Assembly (NCBI GenBank): GCA_949935795.1
Contig: CATLFX010000004.1
Location: 1-64,000 of the forward strand
Origin: an uncultured Oscillospiraceae bacterium
GTDB lineage: Bacteria; Bacillota; Clostridia; Oscillospirales; Oscillospiraceae
Direction of reading: 5' to 3'
DNA: 64,000 nt
This document shows positions 55,900 through 63,796 of this stretch, one piece after another. Position 1 is the stretch's first letter. Every line of letters starts with the position of its first letter. The position numbers were made by a program, and so were the translations under genes. The notes under the pieces are model-generated. The model did no database searches and was not told the origin of the DNA. It was given only the letters and a program-made list of their open reading frames with translations.

Positions 55900-58268
55900 A
55901 GTGGCGGGAAAGTTTATCGGTGAAGGCCCTGGCCTTCACCGCGGCTGTGGCGGCGTTTACCGCCACAGCCATCATGGGCTGGTATCAGCTGGCCAATTTT
56001 GACGCGCTGTGGGGCGGCAGCTTTTACGGCTACGACGGGGAGCTGGGGGGCTACACCCGGACTTATCTGGTGCGGCAGGACTATTTTATGGTGCGTTATC
56101 TGGTGGATCTGAAGGACAAACAGGCGGCGGGGGAGGGGCTGGACCTGTCGGAGCGGCGGGCCATTGAGCGGTATGAGGCGGAGTTTGACGCCGGGGCCAC
56201 CAACCTGCGCTGGCAGCTGCTGGACAACGACGGCAAGGTGATCTACGGCAACACCCAGGAGGACGGCGCCCAGGCGGACATTGCCTACGAGGTGGATTAC
56301 CGCCGGGGCGGGTATCGGACTCAGAGCGTCGACGCTGATTGGGGGTACTTTGACCCGGAATACCCGTCCAGCGCCGTGAATGCGGGGGACTATACCAGTG
56401 TGTGCTATAGTTCCAGCTGGCGGGACCTGCTGCCTATATGGGTGGAGAGGCTGAACGAGCCGGATACGGAGGACGCAGGGCGGTACGAGGTGACGAACAG
56501 CAATGGCGACCTTGTCGTCGTGGCGGAAGACCAGGTGCTGACGGACGAGAACGGTGATACCAAGGTGCTGCGGGTGATAGATGCGGAGGGCGATCTTTAT
56601 ATTTTCTATCCCACCGTCCGAGCCTGCCTGGAGGCCAACCAGTTTGGCTATATCTTCGATCCGCACGGCCTGGAGTGGGGACTGACCCCGGAGGCCGCCG
56701 CCGAGTCGGAGGCGAGAAACGCCAGCCTGATCCTGTGGGTGGACGACGCCCTGCGGGTGGACGATCAATACCGCAAGGCGGCCGATCAGCTGGCCCACTG
56801 GCAGGCGGACCGGGAGTGGTTCCTGGCAGGCACCATCGTGCTGGGAACGCTGGGCCTGCTGCTGACGGTGTACCTGTGCTGCGGCGCGGGCCACAAGCGG
56901 GAGGTGGAGGGGATCTACCTCAACTGGTTCCACCGGGTCCCCGGCGATGTGCTGCTGGCCCTGCTGTTGCTGGGCGGCGTGGGCTCGGTGGGGCTTGGGG
57001 TGGCCATTGTGGCCGACGCCTATGGGGACGCGCCCATGTTCATGCAGCTCATCGGCGTGGGGCTGGGGGTGGCCTTCGCGGCGGCCATGGGGCTGGCGGC
57101 GCTGGTGACGGTGTGCGCCCGGGCCAAGGCCCACACCCTGCTGCGCGACACCTGGACCTGGAAGCTGTGCGCCTGGTGCTGGAAGCTGTTTTTGAGGCTT
57201 TGGGGCTGGTGCTGGGAGCTGTTTCGGACCGTGGGGCGGGCCGTCCAGGCCGTCCCCCTCATCTGGAAGGCGGTGATAGGCTGTATGGCGTACCCGATCT
57301 TCACATTGGCGACCATCCGGTGGGCCGCCGGGCCATGGCTGCTGGGGACCTTTGCGGCGGCGGCCTACCTGTGCACCTGGGCCTACCAGTGGAAGCGCAT
57401 CCGCCGCGGCACCCAGGAGATTATCGGCGGAAACCCCAGCTACCACATCGACACCAACCGGATGCTCCCCGATTTGAAGAGCCACGCCGACGAGCTGAAC
57501 AACCTGGGCCACGCCATCTCTACGGCGGTGGATGAGCGGATGAAGAGCGAGCACTTCAAGGCGGAGCTCATCACCAACGTGTCCCACGATCTGAAAACGC
57601 CGCTGACCTCCATCATCAACTACGTGGACCTGCTGAAAAAGGTGGAGATCAGCGACCCCAAGGCCCAGGAGTATATCGAGGTGCTGGACCGCAAGAGCCA
57701 GCGCTTGAAAAAGCTGACGGAGGACCTGGTGGAGGCGTCCAAGGCATCCACCGGCAACCTGACGGTGAACTGGGAGCGGCTGGACTGGGCCCAGCTCACC
57801 GACCAGGCCCTGGCCGAGACCGGGGAGCGGCTGGAGGCTCAGAAGCTGACGGTGGTGCGCTCCCTGCCCGAGGAGCCCATGTGGGTGGAGGCGGACGGGC
57901 GGCACCTGTGGCGGGTGCTGGACAATCTGCTGACTAACTGCGCCAAGTACGCCCTGCCCGGCACCCGGGTGTACGTGGACCTGCGGCGCAGCGGGGACTG
58001 GGCGGTGCTGTCGGTGAAGAACATCTCCCGGGACCCGCTGGACATCCCGGCGGAGCGGCTCATGGAGCGGTTCGTCCGGGGCGACGAGTCCCGCAACCAG
58101 GCGGGCAGCGGCCTGGGGCTGTCCATCGCCCAGTCGCTGACCGAGCTCCAGCACGGCAGGTTCGAGATCAGCATTGACGGCGACCTGTTCAAGGCCATCG
58201 TCACCCTGCCCCTTGCGGGGGAGCGGCCGGAGGACCCCATCCAATTGTTCCTGTCTCCGAAAACCTGA
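55896..58268 (+). CDS. Membrane sensor histidine kinase
   Basis: This 790-residue kinase begins with a membrane helix, a large extracytoplasmic domain (about 35-310), then six or so helices (315-510) with an unusual tryptophan-rich WKLCAWCWKLFLRLWGWCWELF stretch, and a C-terminal HisKA (NVSHDLKTPLTS, H564) and HATPase (GSGLGLSIAQSL). It autophosphorylates and acts on the regulator encoded next to it. The extra membrane domain is larger than in ordinary OmpR partners. Ligand unknown. A strong terminator follows. Confidence 0.92.
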   Translation: MKWRESLSVKALAFTAAVAAFTATAIMGWYQLANFDALWGGSFYGYDGELGGYTRTYLVRQDYFMVRYLVDLKDKQAAGEGLDLSERRAIERYEAEFDAGATNLRWQLLDNDGKVIYGNTQEDGAQADIAYEVDYRRGGYRTQSVDADWGYFDPEYPSSAVNAGDYTSVCYSSSWRDLLPIWVERLNEPDTEDAGRYEVTNSNGDLVVVAEDQVLTDENGDTKVLRVIDAEGDLYIFYPTVRACLEANQFGYIFDPHGLEWGLTPEAAAESEARNASLILWVDDALRVDDQYRKAADQLAHWQADREWFLAGTIVLGTLGLLLTVYLCCGAGHKREVEGIYLNWFHRVPGDVLLALLLLGGVGSVGLGVAIVADAYGDAPMFMQLIGVGLGVAFAAAMGLAALVTVCARAKAHTLLRDTWTWKLCAWCWKLFLRLWGWCWELFRTVGRAVQAVPLIWKAVIGCMAYPIFTLATIRWAAGPWLLGTFAAAAYLCTWAYQWKRIRRGTQEIIGGNPSYHIDTNRMLPDLKSHADELNNLGHAISTAVDERMKSEHFKAELITNVSHDLKTPLTSIINYVDLLKKVEISDPKAQEYIEVLDRKSQRLKKLTEDLVEASKASTGNLTVNWERLDWAQLTDQALAETGERLEAQKLTVVRSLPEEPMWVEADGRHLWRVLDNLLTNCAKYALPGTRVYVDLRRSGDWAVLSVKNISRDPLDIPAERLMERFVRGDESRNQAGSGLGLSIAQSLTELQHGRFEISIDGDLFKAIVTLPLAGERPEDPIQLFLSPKT

Positions 58269-58272
58269 AACG

Positions 58273-58305
58273 AAGCGCCCCCGGCTCTCGCCGGGGGCGC
58301 TTTTG
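58273..58305. terminator. Bidirectional terminator after the kinase gene
   Basis: AAGCGCCCCCGGC, loop TCTC and the perfect complement, with T4 after. It also closes the convergent spoIIP gene. Confidence 0.85.
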
Positions 58306-58310
58306 ACGCG

Positions 58311-59474
58311 CTACCGCTCCATCAGCTCCACCACCGTCCGGGCGTACAGCCGGGCGGCGGTGATGGCCTCCTGGAGGGTGTTGCCGTGGGTGCCCACCTC
58401 GACCAAAAGCATCCCGGTGGACAGGTGCTGGTTGAACCGGGTGGGCCGGAGCACCAGGGGCCGGGCCAGGGTGGACCACTTGTCCGCGATGGCCGACTGG
58501 ATGGACAGGGCCAGCGCCAGATTTACCTTCCAGTTGGGGTGGACCTGTCCGGTGGCGTCGCTGCCCATCACCATCATCACCTGGGCGCAGTCGTCCACCG
58601 TCCCCGCCACCACTTTATAGATGGTGCCGTCGCTGGCCACCAGGGCGTCCCGGTGGACGTCCAGCACCAGCACGATGGAGGGGTACTTTTTCAGGTTTTC
58701 CGCCACCCCCTGCACCGAGCGGTTGTAGGCGTCGTTGTAGCTGGGGTAGTCGTACAGGGTGGTGTCGTGGACCACGCCGATGCCCGCCGCCTCGAACACC
58801 GCCTTCATCTCCTCCCCCACCCGGACCATGTTTTGAGTGGTGTCCAGGGTGCGGTGGTCGCCGCTGGGCTCGTACACGTCGGTCCCCGCCATGGTGTAGG
58901 ACTCGGTGGCGTGGGAGTGGTAAATGAGCACCTTGGGGCCCTCCCCGGCGGCGGACAGCCGGGGGGCGTTTTCCAGGAGGGCGGGGATGTCCACGGTGTA
59001 GTCCGTGTGGTTGTAGATGGACACGTTCCCCGATGTGATGTACTTGGCGGAGGACCCGGCCACCATGGTCTTGGGGATGATGCCCTCGGGGGTCTGGGCG
59101 GAGGGGGCGGGGGAGCTGCTGGGCTCCTCGTCCTCTCCCGGGGGGTCCAGCTCCAGCAGGTCGCCGGGTTCAGAGGGGGGCGGGGCGCTCTGCTTGGGCT
59201 CCGGGGAGGACAGCACGCCCCCCAGCAGGGAGGACTGGGCCAGCACCATCCTGTCCCAGCGGGACAGGCCGTCCCCCTGCTCCTCCAGCCCCAGCTCCGC
59301 CGACAGCAGGGCCAGGGACACCTGGGCGCTGCCCGCCCACTCCCGGAGCTGGTCCAGGGCGGCGGCGGGGTCGCCCACCAGCCAGGCCAGCCACACCGCC
59401 AGCGTCCCCACCAGCACCGCCGCCCCGGTCCGCAGTCCCCGGACCCAGGGCCGGGTTGTCCTTTTCTTTCGCAT
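58311..59474 (-). CDS. spoIIP: Stage II sporulation protein P
   Basis: This 387-residue engulfment amidase/endopeptidase is anchored by an N-terminal helix (AAVLVGTLAVWLAWLVG). After a Pro/Ser-rich linker comes the catalytic domain with LIYHSHATESYT, VLDVHRDAL and LLVEVGTHGNTLQEA, matching SpoIIP's peptidoglycan amidase fold. It works with SpoIID to thin septal wall during engulfment. Start follows GGGAGGTG. A sigma-E-like -10 (CATACAAT) lies upstream. This is strong evidence that the organism sporulates or recently did. Confidence 0.94.
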   Translation of the reverse strand: MRKKRTTRPWVRGLRTGAAVLVGTLAVWLAWLVGDPAAALDQLREWAGSAQVSLALLSAELGLEEQGDGLSRWDRMVLAQSSLLGGVLSSPEPKQSAPPPSEPGDLLELDPPGEDEEPSSSPAPSAQTPEGIIPKTMVAGSSAKYITSGNVSIYNHTDYTVDIPALLENAPRLSAAGEGPKVLIYHSHATESYTMAGTDVYEPSGDHRTLDTTQNMVRVGEEMKAVFEAAGIGVVHDTTLYDYPSYNDAYNRSVQGVAENLKKYPSIVLVLDVHRDALVASDGTIYKVVAGTVDDCAQVMMVMGSDATGQVHPNWKVNLALALSIQSAIADKWSTLARPLVLRPTRFNQHLSTGMLLVEVGTHGNTLQEAITAARLYARTVVELMER

Positions 59475-59492
59475 ACGCTTTCACCTCCCTGC

Positions 59493-59500
59493 ATTGTATG
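59493..59500 (-). promoter_or_regulatory. Sigma-E-like -10 box of spoIIP
   Basis: CATACAAT on the minus strand matches the sigma-E -10 consensus, just before the ribosome site. The -35 side is not convincing. Confidence 0.35.
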
Positions 59501-59538
59501 CGGGGGAATATGGGAAAAGAACGTCCGGCGATTGCCTC

Positions 59539-59567
59539 TTGACAGAGAAAGCAGATAGAGTTATGCT
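59539..59567 (+). promoter_or_regulatory. Promoter of the AbrB/ABC operon
   Basis: TTGACA, 17 bases and TATGCT. Its -10 box lies in an inverted repeat. Confidence 0.75.
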
Positions 59568-59586
59568 AAGTGGGAAAAGTATAACT
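59559..59586 (+). promoter_or_regulatory. Inverted repeat operator of the AbrB/ABC operon
   Basis: AGTTATGCT, 10 bases, AGTATAACT (8 of 9 positions symmetric) overlaps the -10 and transcript start. It may be the autoregulatory site of the AbrB-like protein encoded next. Confidence 0.5.
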
Positions 59587-59602
59587 GATAGGAGGAGTTG
59601 CC

Positions 59603-59848
59603 GTGAAGCTGAAATTACCCAGGGATCAGTTTCTCTCCACCGTCCGGGTGGGGGACAAGGGCCAGATCGTCATTCCCAAGGAGGTGCGGGAGCTGTTCGA
59701 GATCGAGCCGGGGGACAACCTGCTGCTGATGGCGGACAAGAAAAAGGGTATCGCCATCGTGGCCTTCGACGGCATGATCGACTTTATGGACGAGTCCATC
59801 CGGCAGGCCCGGAAGGCTCAGGAGGAGCAGAAGGAGGGGCAGAAGTGA
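59603..59848 (+). CDS. AbrB/SpoVT-type transcription regulator
   Basis: This 81-residue protein has a single AbrB-type swapped-hairpin DNA-binding domain (VRVGDKGQIVIPKEVRELFEIEPGDNLLLMADKKKGIAIV) and a helical tail (MDESIRQARKAQEEQKEGQK). It likely regulates its own operon, which encodes an ABC exporter. Start is GTG behind AGGAGGAG. The stop overlaps the GTG of the ATPase gene (GTGA). Target signals are unknown. Confidence 0.92.
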   Translation: MKLKLPRDQFLSTVRVGDKGQIVIPKEVRELFEIEPGDNLLLMADKKKGIAIVAFDGMIDFMDESIRQARKAQEEQKEGQK

Positions 59849-60564
59849 ACGCCATTGAAATTTTGGGCCTCACCAAGGAGTACGGGGGCCGCAGGGTGGT
59901 GGATAAGCTGGAGCTGTCCATTCCGGCGGGGGAGCTGTTCGCCCTGCTGGGGGTCAACGGGGCGGGGAAGTCCACGACGATCAAAATGCTGTCCTGCCTC
60001 ACCGTCCCCACCGAAGGGGACGCCCAGCTGATGGGTCACAGCGTCCGCCGGGACGGCCACGCCGCCAAGGAGATTTTGGCGGTCTCCCCCCAGGAGACGG
60101 CCATCGCCCCCAATCTCACGGCGCTGGAGAACCTGGAGCTGATGGCGGGGGTCTACGGCCGGTCCAGGGAGCGGGTGGACCAGGTGATGGAGCGGCTTGA
60201 CCTGGCCCGGTGGGCCAAGGCCCGGGCCAGGACCCTGTCCGGCGGCTGGCAGCGGCGGCTGTCCATCGCCATGGCCCTGGTGTCCCAGCCGGAGGTGCTG
60301 TTCCTGGATGAACCCACCCTGGGGCTGGACGTGCTGGCCCGCCGGGAGCTGTGGGGCGTCATCCGGGGCCTCAAGGGGCACACCACCATCATTTTGACCA
60401 CCCACTACCTGGAGGAGGCGGAGGCCCTGGCCGACCGGGTGGGGGTGATGAACCAGGGCCGCCTCCGGGCGGTGGGGACGGCGGAGGAGCTGAAGGCCCT
60501 GGCGGGCTGCGACAGCTTCGAGGACGCCTTTGTGGCACTGGCGGGAGAGGGGGCGGCGTCATGA
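59845..60564 (+). CDS. ABC transporter ATP-binding protein
   Basis: This 239-residue ATPase has Walker A LLGVNGAGKSTT, Q-loop VSPQETAIAPNL, signature LSGGWQRRLSIAMAL, Walker B VLFLDEPTLGLD and the H-loop TTHY. It is a CcmA/DrrA-type exporter subunit and works with the ABC-2 permease encoded next. Start is GTG at 59845; the ORF track start at 59017 crosses spoIIP and the AbrB gene and is wrong. Cargo unknown (drug, lipid or peptide). Confidence 0.93.
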   Translation: MNAIEILGLTKEYGGRRVVDKLELSIPAGELFALLGVNGAGKSTTIKMLSCLTVPTEGDAQLMGHSVRRDGHAAKEILAVSPQETAIAPNLTALENLELMAGVYGRSRERVDQVMERLDLARWAKARARTLSGGWQRRLSIAMALVSQPEVLFLDEPTLGLDVLARRELWGVIRGLKGHTTIILTTHYLEEAEALADRVGVMNQGRLRAVGTAEELKALAGCDSFEDAFVALAGEGAAS

Positions 60565-61292
60565 GAATGCGGGCTTTTGCCAAGCGGAACCTCAAGGAGC
60601 TGCTCCGGGACCCCCTGACCCTGTTTTTCGGGCTGGGCTTCCCCCTGGTCCTGCTGGTGTTGATGAACGTGATTCAGCGCAATGTCCCGGTACACATTTT
60701 CGAGCTGGACACCCTGGCCCCGGGCATCGCCCTGTTCGGGCTGACCTTTATGGCGCTGTTCTCCGGGCTGCTGCTGGCCAAGGACCGCTCCTCCGCTTTT
60801 CTGGCCCGGCTGGCGGCCTCCCCCATGACCGCCGCCGACTTCCTGCTGGGCTACCTGCTGCCCATGCTGCCCATGGCGGCGGGACAGACCGCCATCTGCC
60901 TGGGGGCGGCGGTGGCCCTGGGCCTGCCCCTGAGCTGGAATCTCCCGGCGGTGGTCCTCTCCCTGATCCCGTCGGCCCTGCTGTTCATCGCTCTGGGCCT
61001 GCTGTGCGGCGCCCTGTTCAACGACAAGCAGGTGGGCGGCATGTGCGGGGCCATTCTGACCAACGTCACCGCCTGGCTGGCGGGGATCTGGTTCGACCTG
61101 TCCCTGATCGGCGGGCCTTTCCAGGCCGTGGCTTACGCGCTCCCCTTCGTCCACGGCGTGGAGGGGGCCAAGGCCGCCCTGGCCGGGGACTGGACCGCCC
61201 TGCCCGGACATCTGCTTTGGGTGTCCCTTTGGGCGGCGGCGGTGCTGGGGCTGGCCGTGGGGCTGTTCCGGCGGCGGCTGGTGGAGCGGTAA
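60561..61292 (+). CDS. ABC-2 type transporter permease
   Basis: This 243-residue membrane protein has six hydrophobic helices and the ABC-2 pattern RNLKELLRDPLTLFFGLGFPLVLL at the start. It forms an exporter with the preceding ATPase, overlapping it by ATGA. The ORF-track start 70 codons earlier is not used. There is no accessory gene; the AbrB-like regulator, ATPase and permease form the whole operon. Confidence 0.92.
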   Translation: MRMRAFAKRNLKELLRDPLTLFFGLGFPLVLLVLMNVIQRNVPVHIFELDTLAPGIALFGLTFMALFSGLLLAKDRSSAFLARLAASPMTAADFLLGYLLPMLPMAAGQTAICLGAAVALGLPLSWNLPAVVLSLIPSALLFIALGLLCGALFNDKQVGGMCGAILTNVTAWLAGIWFDLSLIGGPFQAVAYALPFVHGVEGAKAALAGDWTALPGHLLWVSLWAAAVLGLAVGLFRRRLVER

Positions 61293-61320
61293 TTTAAATG
61301 AGCAGGGGACACATTCAGAC

Positions 61321-61349
61321 TTGAAATTTCCCCCGGCCTGTGCTAGTAT
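61321..61349 (+). promoter_or_regulatory. Promoter of the bactofilin gene
   Basis: TTGAAA, 17 bases and TAGTAT. The 70-base leader that follows contains a GGCTG/CAGCC hairpin; I could not match it to a known riboswitch. Confidence 0.65.
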
Positions 61350-61424
61350 GGAGGACACAAGCGGGGGAGCGAAAGCCTTGCGGCTGGCGGGTTTCAGCCT
61401 CTCCTGAAGGAAAGGTGAGGTCTT

Positions 61425-61922
61425 ATGGGTTTCTTTGGAATGCAGAAGGTGGACGCTCCGGCGGAGGTTCCGGCCGTTCCCCAGGAGGAGCCGGTGAGCG
61501 CCCCCGCGCCTGCCCGGGCGGGCAGCACGATCATCGCCCAGGGCATTACATTTACCGGCACCATCCGGGGTGAGGGCGTGATCCAGGTGGAAGGCGTCGT
61601 GGAGGGCGAGTTTGACATGACCGGCGCGGTGGTCGTGGCGGAGTCCGGCCTGATCCGGGGTCCCGTGGCGGCTGACGTGGTCCGGGTGGCGGGCCGGGTG
61701 GAGGGCAATGTCCACGCCCGGGAGCACATGCGGCTGGAGTCCTCCGGCAGCCTGGACGGCGACGTGACCACCGCCTCCCTGGTGGTGGAGGACGGCGGCA
61801 TCCTCAACGGCCGGTGCACCACTGTGAAGCCTCAGCCCGCCCTGGAGCCCGATCTGGGGAAGGTTTCCGGGGGCGGCGCCCTGGAATTCGGCCCGGAGTT
61901 CGAGCTGGACGAGGAGAACTGA
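61425..61922 (+). CDS. Bactofilin (polymer-forming cytoskeletal protein)
   Basis: This 165-residue protein has a proline/alanine-rich N-terminal tail and the bactofilin beta-helix repeats (ITFTGTIRGEGVIQVEGVVEGEF, GPVAADVVRVAGRVEGNV, LESSGSLDGDV). It polymerises without nucleotide into filaments that scaffold wall enzymes or shape. Start has GGAAAGGTGAGG. It is a single gene with its own promoter and terminator. Confidence 0.93.
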   Translation: MGFFGMQKVDAPAEVPAVPQEEPVSAPAPARAGSTIIAQGITFTGTIRGEGVIQVEGVVEGEFDMTGAVVVAESGLIRGPVAADVVRVAGRVEGNVHAREHMRLESSGSLDGDVTTASLVVEDGGILNGRCTTVKPQPALEPDLGKVSGGGALEFGPEFELDEEN

Positions 61923-61968
61923 GGGGACCCTGCACCTGAAAGACCGGGTTTCCAGCGCCATTGATAGA

Positions 61969-62003
61969 GAAAGGCCGCGGCTGAACAGCCGCGGCCTTTC
62001 TGC
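61969..62003 (+). terminator. Terminator of the bactofilin gene
   Basis: GAAAGGCCGCGGCTG and its perfect complement around AA, ending TTTC. Confidence 0.8.
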
Positions 62004-62060
62004 GCAGGCGGGCGGTTCCCGGGGCTGGAAAATGTATTTGCCCGGGCGGGGAAATGGGGA

Positions 62061-62089
62061 TTGCTTTCCCCTCCCGCAGCGTGTATAAT
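62061..62089 (+). promoter_or_regulatory. Promoter of lrp-aminotransferase-thrH
   Basis: TTGCTT, 17 bases and TATAAT, 38 bases before the regulator gene. Confidence 0.75.
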
Positions 62090-62126
62090 ATTAAAATAAT
62101 GTTTGGAACACAGGAGGAACCCGGCT

Positions 62127-62609
62127 ATGAAAAATCTGCTCCAGCTTTTGGAGGATGACTCCACCCTGACCCACGCCCAATTGGCGGCTATGACCGGCAT
62201 GACGGAGGCCGAGGTGTCGGCGGCGGTGGCGCAATATGAGAAGGACCACATCATTCTGGGCTACAAGACCATTGTGGACTGGGACCGCACCCAGCAGGAG
62301 TCGGTGACCGCCCTCATCGAGGTGAGCGTCACCCCCCAGCGGGGGGAGGGCTTCGACCGGGTGGCCCAGCGCATCTACCAGTACGACGAGGTGGAGTCCC
62401 TCTACCTCATGTCCGGCGGGGCCTACGACATGACGGTGACCATCTCCGGGCGCACTTTGAAGGAGGTGGCCCAGTTTGTGGGGGAGAAGCTGGCCCCCAT
62501 CGAGGGGGTCACCGGCACCGCCACCCACTTTATCCTGAAAAAGTACAAGGAAAAGCACCTGATCTTCCCCGTGCAGGAGGTCCAGGAGGAAAGGTTCGTG
62601 TTTGAATGA
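62127..62609 (+). CDS. Lrp/AsnC-family transcription regulator
   Basis: This 160-residue regulator has an N-terminal helix-turn-helix (LTHAQLAAMTGMTEAEVSAAVAQYEKDHIILGYKTIVD) and a C-terminal RAM domain (VTALIEVSVTPQRGEGFDRVA) that binds amino acids. The ATG at 62127 is behind AGGAGG; the ORF-track start eight codons earlier is not supported. It overlaps the aminotransferase start by ATGA, so it probably controls amino acid metabolism of its own operon. Confidence 0.93.
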   Translation: MKNLLQLLEDDSTLTHAQLAAMTGMTEAEVSAAVAQYEKDHIILGYKTIVDWDRTQQESVTALIEVSVTPQRGEGFDRVAQRIYQYDEVESLYLMSGGAYDMTVTISGRTLKEVAQFVGEKLAPIEGVTGTATHFILKKYKEKHLIFPVQEVQEERFVFE

Positions 62610-63778
62610 TGGACTACAGCAAAGTTATGTGCCGGCGGGTGCAGGACATCCAGCCCTCCGGCATCCGGAAATACTTCGACCTGCTCCAGGGCATGGAGGG
62701 GGGCATCTCCCTGGGCATCGGGGAGCCCGATTTCCCCACCCCCTGGCACATCCGGGACGCGGGCATCTACTCGTTAGAGAAGGGCTTCACCAAGTACACC
62801 CCCAACGCGGGCCTGTCCGACCTGCGGGCCGCCATCTCCCGGTACTTGAAGCGCCGCTTCGACCTGGAATACGCCCCGGTGGGCCAGGTTCTGGTCACCG
62901 TGGGGGGCAGCGAGGGGCTGGACCTCACCTTCCGGGTCCTGCTGGAGCCGGGGGACGAGGTGATTATCCCCACCCCCTCCTTCGTGTGCTACGGCCCCCT
63001 GGTGTCCATGGCCCACGGCGTGCCCGTGCTGGTGGAGACCAAGGCGGAGCACGAGTTCCGCCTCACCCCCGATGAGCTGCGGGCCGCCATCACCCCCCGC
63101 ACCAAGGCGCTGGTGCTGCCCTTCCCCTGCAACCCCACCGGGGGCGTCATGGGCCGGGAGGACCTGGAGGCCCTGGCGGACGTGCTCCGGGGCACCGGCA
63201 TCATGGTGATTTCCGACGAGATTTACGCCGAGCTGACCTACGGCGGGCGGCACGTGTCCATGGCCAACCTGCCCGACATGGCGGAGCGCACCGTGGTGGT
63301 CAACGGTTTCTCCAAGGCCTACTCCATGACGGGCTGGCGGCTGGGCTACGTGTGCGGGCCCAAGCCCCTCATCGGCGCCATGACCAAGCTCCACCAGTAC
63401 GGCATCATGTCCGCCCCCACCACCAGCCAGTACGCCGCCATCGAGGCCCTGGACCACGGCGACGGCGATATCGACGCCATGCGGGAGGAGTACGACGGCC
63501 GCCGCCGGTTCCTGGTGGACGGCTTCCGCAAGCTGGGGCTGAGCTGCTTCGAGCCCCTGGGGGCCTTCTACACCTTCCCCTGCATCAAGTCCACGGGGCT
63601 CACCAGCGAGCAGTTTGCCGACCGCTTCCTGGCCGAGCAGAAGGTGGCCGTGATCCCCGGCCCCGCCTTCGGCCCCGGCGGGGAGGGGTATGTCCGGGCC
63701 TGTTACGCCGCCTCCATGCGGGACCTGGCGGAGGCGCTGAACCGGCTGGAGAAATTCTTGAACAGCCTGAAGGCCTGA
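62606..63778 (+). CDS. PLP-dependent class I/II aminotransferase
   Basis: This 390-residue enzyme of fold type I has LGIGEPDFPTPWHI near residue 35, NPTGGVM near 170, SDEIYAEL near 205 and the cofactor lysine K237 in NGFSKAYSMTGWRLGY. The sequence resembles aspartate/aromatic aminotransferases (PatA/AspC group). Its partner genes suggest amino acid turnover, and with ThrH downstream a link to homoserine/serine phosphorylation is possible. Substrate not fixed. Confidence 0.92.
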   Translation: MMDYSKVMCRRVQDIQPSGIRKYFDLLQGMEGGISLGIGEPDFPTPWHIRDAGIYSLEKGFTKYTPNAGLSDLRAAISRYLKRRFDLEYAPVGQVLVTVGGSEGLDLTFRVLLEPGDEVIIPTPSFVCYGPLVSMAHGVPVLVETKAEHEFRLTPDELRAAITPRTKALVLPFPCNPTGGVMGREDLEALADVLRGTGIMVISDEIYAELTYGGRHVSMANLPDMAERTVVVNGFSKAYSMTGWRLGYVCGPKPLIGAMTKLHQYGIMSAPTTSQYAAIEALDHGDGDIDAMREEYDGRRRFLVDGFRKLGLSCFEPLGAFYTFPCIKSTGLTSEQFADRFLAEQKVAVIPGPAFGPGGEGYVRACYAASMRDLAEALNRLEKFLNSLKA

Positions 63779-63796
63779 GAGAAAGGAAGCGTTGTT

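Noticed and set aside
59017-59844. N-terminal 276-residue extension of the ABC ATPase
   Set aside because: It is the antisense of spoIIP followed by the wrong frame of the AbrB gene. The GTG at 59845 is coupled to the AbrB stop.
61350-61424. c-di-GMP-I riboswitch before bactofilin
   Set aside because: GCGAAAGCC is similar to part of the consensus, but the GGTAGCGGGGTTACCGA side is missing.
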